Positions 6,229 to 6,281 of a DNA stretch of 6,281 nucleotides are shown piece by piece; position 1 is the first letter of the stretch; each line of letters opens with the position of its first letter. The stretch comes from AC-32 sp035455605 (GTDB taxonomy: Bacteria > Actinomycetota > Thermoleophilia > Gaiellales > Gaiellaceae), in contig DATIER010000221.1 of NCBI GenBank assembly GCA_035455605.1, positions 1-6,281 of the forward strand. The letters run 5' to 3'. Under the pieces are notes generated by a model, which was not told the DNA's origin, ran no database searches, and saw nothing but the letters and a program-made list of their open reading frames with translations. Both the position numbers and the translations under genes were made by a program.

Positions 6229-6281
6229 GTGGAGGCCGCGCAGGTCTCGAACGGGCCCCAGCCGACGACCGGCGACGAGCT
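6229..6281 (+). CDS. Start of a downstream gene, probably the second importer ATPase (OppF/DppF), cut by window end
   Basis: GTG at 6229-6231 immediately follows the oppD TAG and has a strong ribosome site. Seventeen codons are visible (MEAAQVSNGPQPTTGDE and part of the next), with no stop before the window edge. This short hydrophilic stretch contains no diagnostic motif. Assignment to OppF/DppF rests only on position: the partner ATPase almost always follows oppD, and its N-terminus often carries a short variable tail before the ATPase core. Another gene cannot be excluded from what is visible. Confidence 0.6.
   Translation, partial: MEAAQVSNGPQPTTGDE

Overview
The window holds two ordinary transcription units on the + strand and no convincing gene on the - strand. 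The DNA is uniformly very GC-rich, with GTG and TTG starts among the start codons. The protein styles (a gamma subunit typical of Actinobacteria, a lysine-rich family-5 solute-binding protein, closely packed Opp/Dpp subunits) suggest a high-GC actinobacterial lineage, possibly Thermoleophilia/Gaiellales. That placement is a recollection of protein style and was not tested by a search.

Layout: positions 1-251 are the last 82 codons of atpA (F1 ATP synthase alpha). Four bases later comes a complete atpG (gamma, 256-1146). The canonical next genes, atpD and atpC, are absent. Instead a GC-rich hairpin (1159-1182) and a TATAGT -10-like box (1191-1196) lead into an ABC peptide/nickel-type importer. 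Its genes are an OppC/DppC permease (1218-2273), an exported solute-binding protein (2407-4083), an OppB/DppB permease (4200-5177), an OppD/DppD ATPase with a cysteine-cluster C-terminal domain (5209-6228), and the first 17 codons of a gene that abuts oppD and is most likely the partner ATPase OppF/DppF (from 6229, cut by the window end).

How the genes work together: OppA would capture peptide (or a related ligand) outside the membrane and deliver it to the OppB-OppC channel, which is driven by ATP hydrolysis at OppD and the presumed OppF. The gene order C-A-B-D-(F) differs from the usual A-B-C-D-F. The binding-protein gene has its own structured leader, the only strong Shine-Dalgarno before a complete gene in the window, and a 16-bp perfect hairpin behind it. 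This is a plausible way to make much more binding protein than membrane components. The ATP synthase genes have no evident functional link to the importer.

I did not find a new defence, mobile or RNA system. The points most worth a second look are the break in the atp operon after atpG, the strongly basic binding protein with no lipobox, and the structured gaps around oppA.
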